Positions 63,508-64,000 of a stretch of 64,000 nucleotides of DNA are shown piece after piece. The translations under genes were made by a program, and so were the position numbers. Below the pieces are notes generated by a model. The model saw only the letters and a list, made by a program, of their open reading frames with translations. It made no database searches and had not been told where the DNA came from. Numbering within the stretch: the stretch's first letter is position 1; each line of letters starts with the position of its first letter. The DNA is from Allorhodopirellula solitaria (GTDB lineage Bacteria > Planctomycetota > Planctomycetia > Pirellulales > Pirellulaceae), in assembly GCF_007859855.1 (NCBI RefSeq), contig NZ_SJPK01000002.1, positions 553,003 through 617,002 on the forward strand, written 5' to 3'.

Positions 63508-64000
63508 TCAGGGTTTCTTCCAAACGACCGCTTTGCGGCGTTTCGGGTAGAGTTCCTGGCAGAGGCCGCAGCGGGTGCCATCGCACCCTCGGGCTGTGCA
63601 GTGTTCGCGTCCGTAGAAGATTATCTGCAGGTGCAGTCGGTTCCAAGACGATTCGGGGAATAGCTTTTTCAAATCGTTTTCCGTCTGGACGACGCTCTTG
63701 CCCGACGACAGTCCCCATCGCTGGGCCAAACGATGGATGTGGGTATCGACGGGAAATGCGGGCACATCGAAGGCCTGTGACATCACCACGCTCGCGGTTT
63801 TGTGGCCCACGCCCGGCAGGGCTTCGAGTTCCTCGAACGATCGAGGAACCTGGCTATCATGCTGGTCGACGAGGATCTTCGAGAGCCCCGCGAGGGCTTT
63901 GGCCTTTTGCTTGGAAAGTCCCAGCGGCCGAATGATCTGCAGGATGCCGTCTTCGCCGAGTGCTTGCATCCGCAGCGGCGTGCCAGCGACTTCGAACAGC
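63508..64000 (-). CDS. nth: Endonuclease III-type DNA glycosylase, 5' end outside the window
   Basis: Base-excision-repair glycosylase/AP lyase removing oxidised pyrimidines. 164 codons up to the right edge; the N-terminus lies beyond it. The helix-hairpin-helix plus catalytic Lys is LPGVGHKTASVVMSQAF, and the catalytic Asp is in FPVDTHIHRLAQRWGL. At the C-terminus the cysteines read HCTARGCDGTRCGLCQ, i.e. spacing C-x4-C-x4-C-x2-C, instead of the classical C-x6-C-x2-C-x5-C of [4Fe-4S] Nth; whether a cluster forms is open. LFEVAGTPLR just before the first internal Met shows the frame continues. Confidence 0.93.
   Translation of the reverse strand, partial: LFEVAGTPLRMQALGEDGILQIIRPLGLSKQKAKALAGLSKILVDQHDSQVPRSFEELEALPGVGHKTASVVMSQAFDVPAFPVDTHIHRLAQRWGLSSGKSVVQTENDLKKLFPESSWNRLHLQIIFYGREHCTARGCDGTRCGLCQELYPKRRKAVVWKKP

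Overview
The window looks like a chromosomal segment of a marine-type planctomycete of the Pirellulaceae (Rhodopirellula-like). The signs are: two formylglycine sulfatases, two DUF1559 prepilin-like proteins, DUF1080, a PVC-type CxxCH cytochrome carrying a ThuA domain, PQQ-like propellers, a proline-rich terpenoid-cyclase-toroid protein, H4MPT-linked C1 genes (fae, mtdB), and many dispersed palindromic repeats just behind stop codons. The DNA is G+C rich. I saw no rRNA, tRNA, CRISPR array, prophage or intact transposase.

Layout. 1-2.7 kb: tail of a 2-hydroxyacid dehydrogenase, a YihY/BrkB membrane protein and a small secreted protein. 2.9-9.7 kb: an arylsulfatase, a membrane protein, and a sulfatase fused to a GH43-like propeller. 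9.8-17.6 kb: two DUF1559/small-lipoprotein pairs around a DUF1080 protein and a glnS - LarA-like - Nudix operon. 17.9-19.7 kb: a DUF11 surface protein. 20.2-23.1 kb: ATP-grasp protein divergent from fae and mtdB. 23.1-24.1 kb: repeat-derived DNA. 24.2-31.9 kb: housekeeping and metabolism (LpxH-like phosphoesterase, PQQ propeller, BshB-like deacetylase, EEP hydrolase, aldo/keto reductase, pyrG, DUF1844). 32-41 kb: a co-directional set of TPR protein, ExbB/TolQ, ExbD/TolR, a TonB-shaped protein ending in an alpha/alpha toroid, and a small membrane-anchored protein. 41.3-45.9 kb: B12-dependent ribonucleotide reductase (nrdJ) and DUF389. 46.9-50.5 kb: the ThuA/PVC cytochrome. 51-58 kb: UDP-xylose synthase, KAS III, YqgE, a PPP phosphatase and hisS, in a zone full of repeats. 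58.3-64 kb: a protein with a degenerate metzincin motif, a small secreted protein, an acyltransferase, arsM, another secreted protein and the 3' part of nth.

The best candidate for an undescribed system is the 32-41 kb cluster. It pairs a proton-driven ExbB/ExbD-type motor with a protein built like TonB (membrane anchor, long Pro/Arg linker, folded C-terminal domain) whose end is a squalene-cyclase-like toroid, plus a very large TPR protein. The second theme is repeat biology. A 307-bp MITE-like insertion has perfect 20-bp ends, a 9-bp target duplication, and an uninterrupted version of its target elsewhere in the window. There is also a near-identical 522-bp tandem duplication of a gene 3' end, a four-unit ~160-bp tandem array, and a repeat arm that supplies the last codons and stop of hisS. 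Coordinates of gene starts are my choices from ribosome-binding sites, signal peptides and family length; functions come from recognised motifs, not from database searches.
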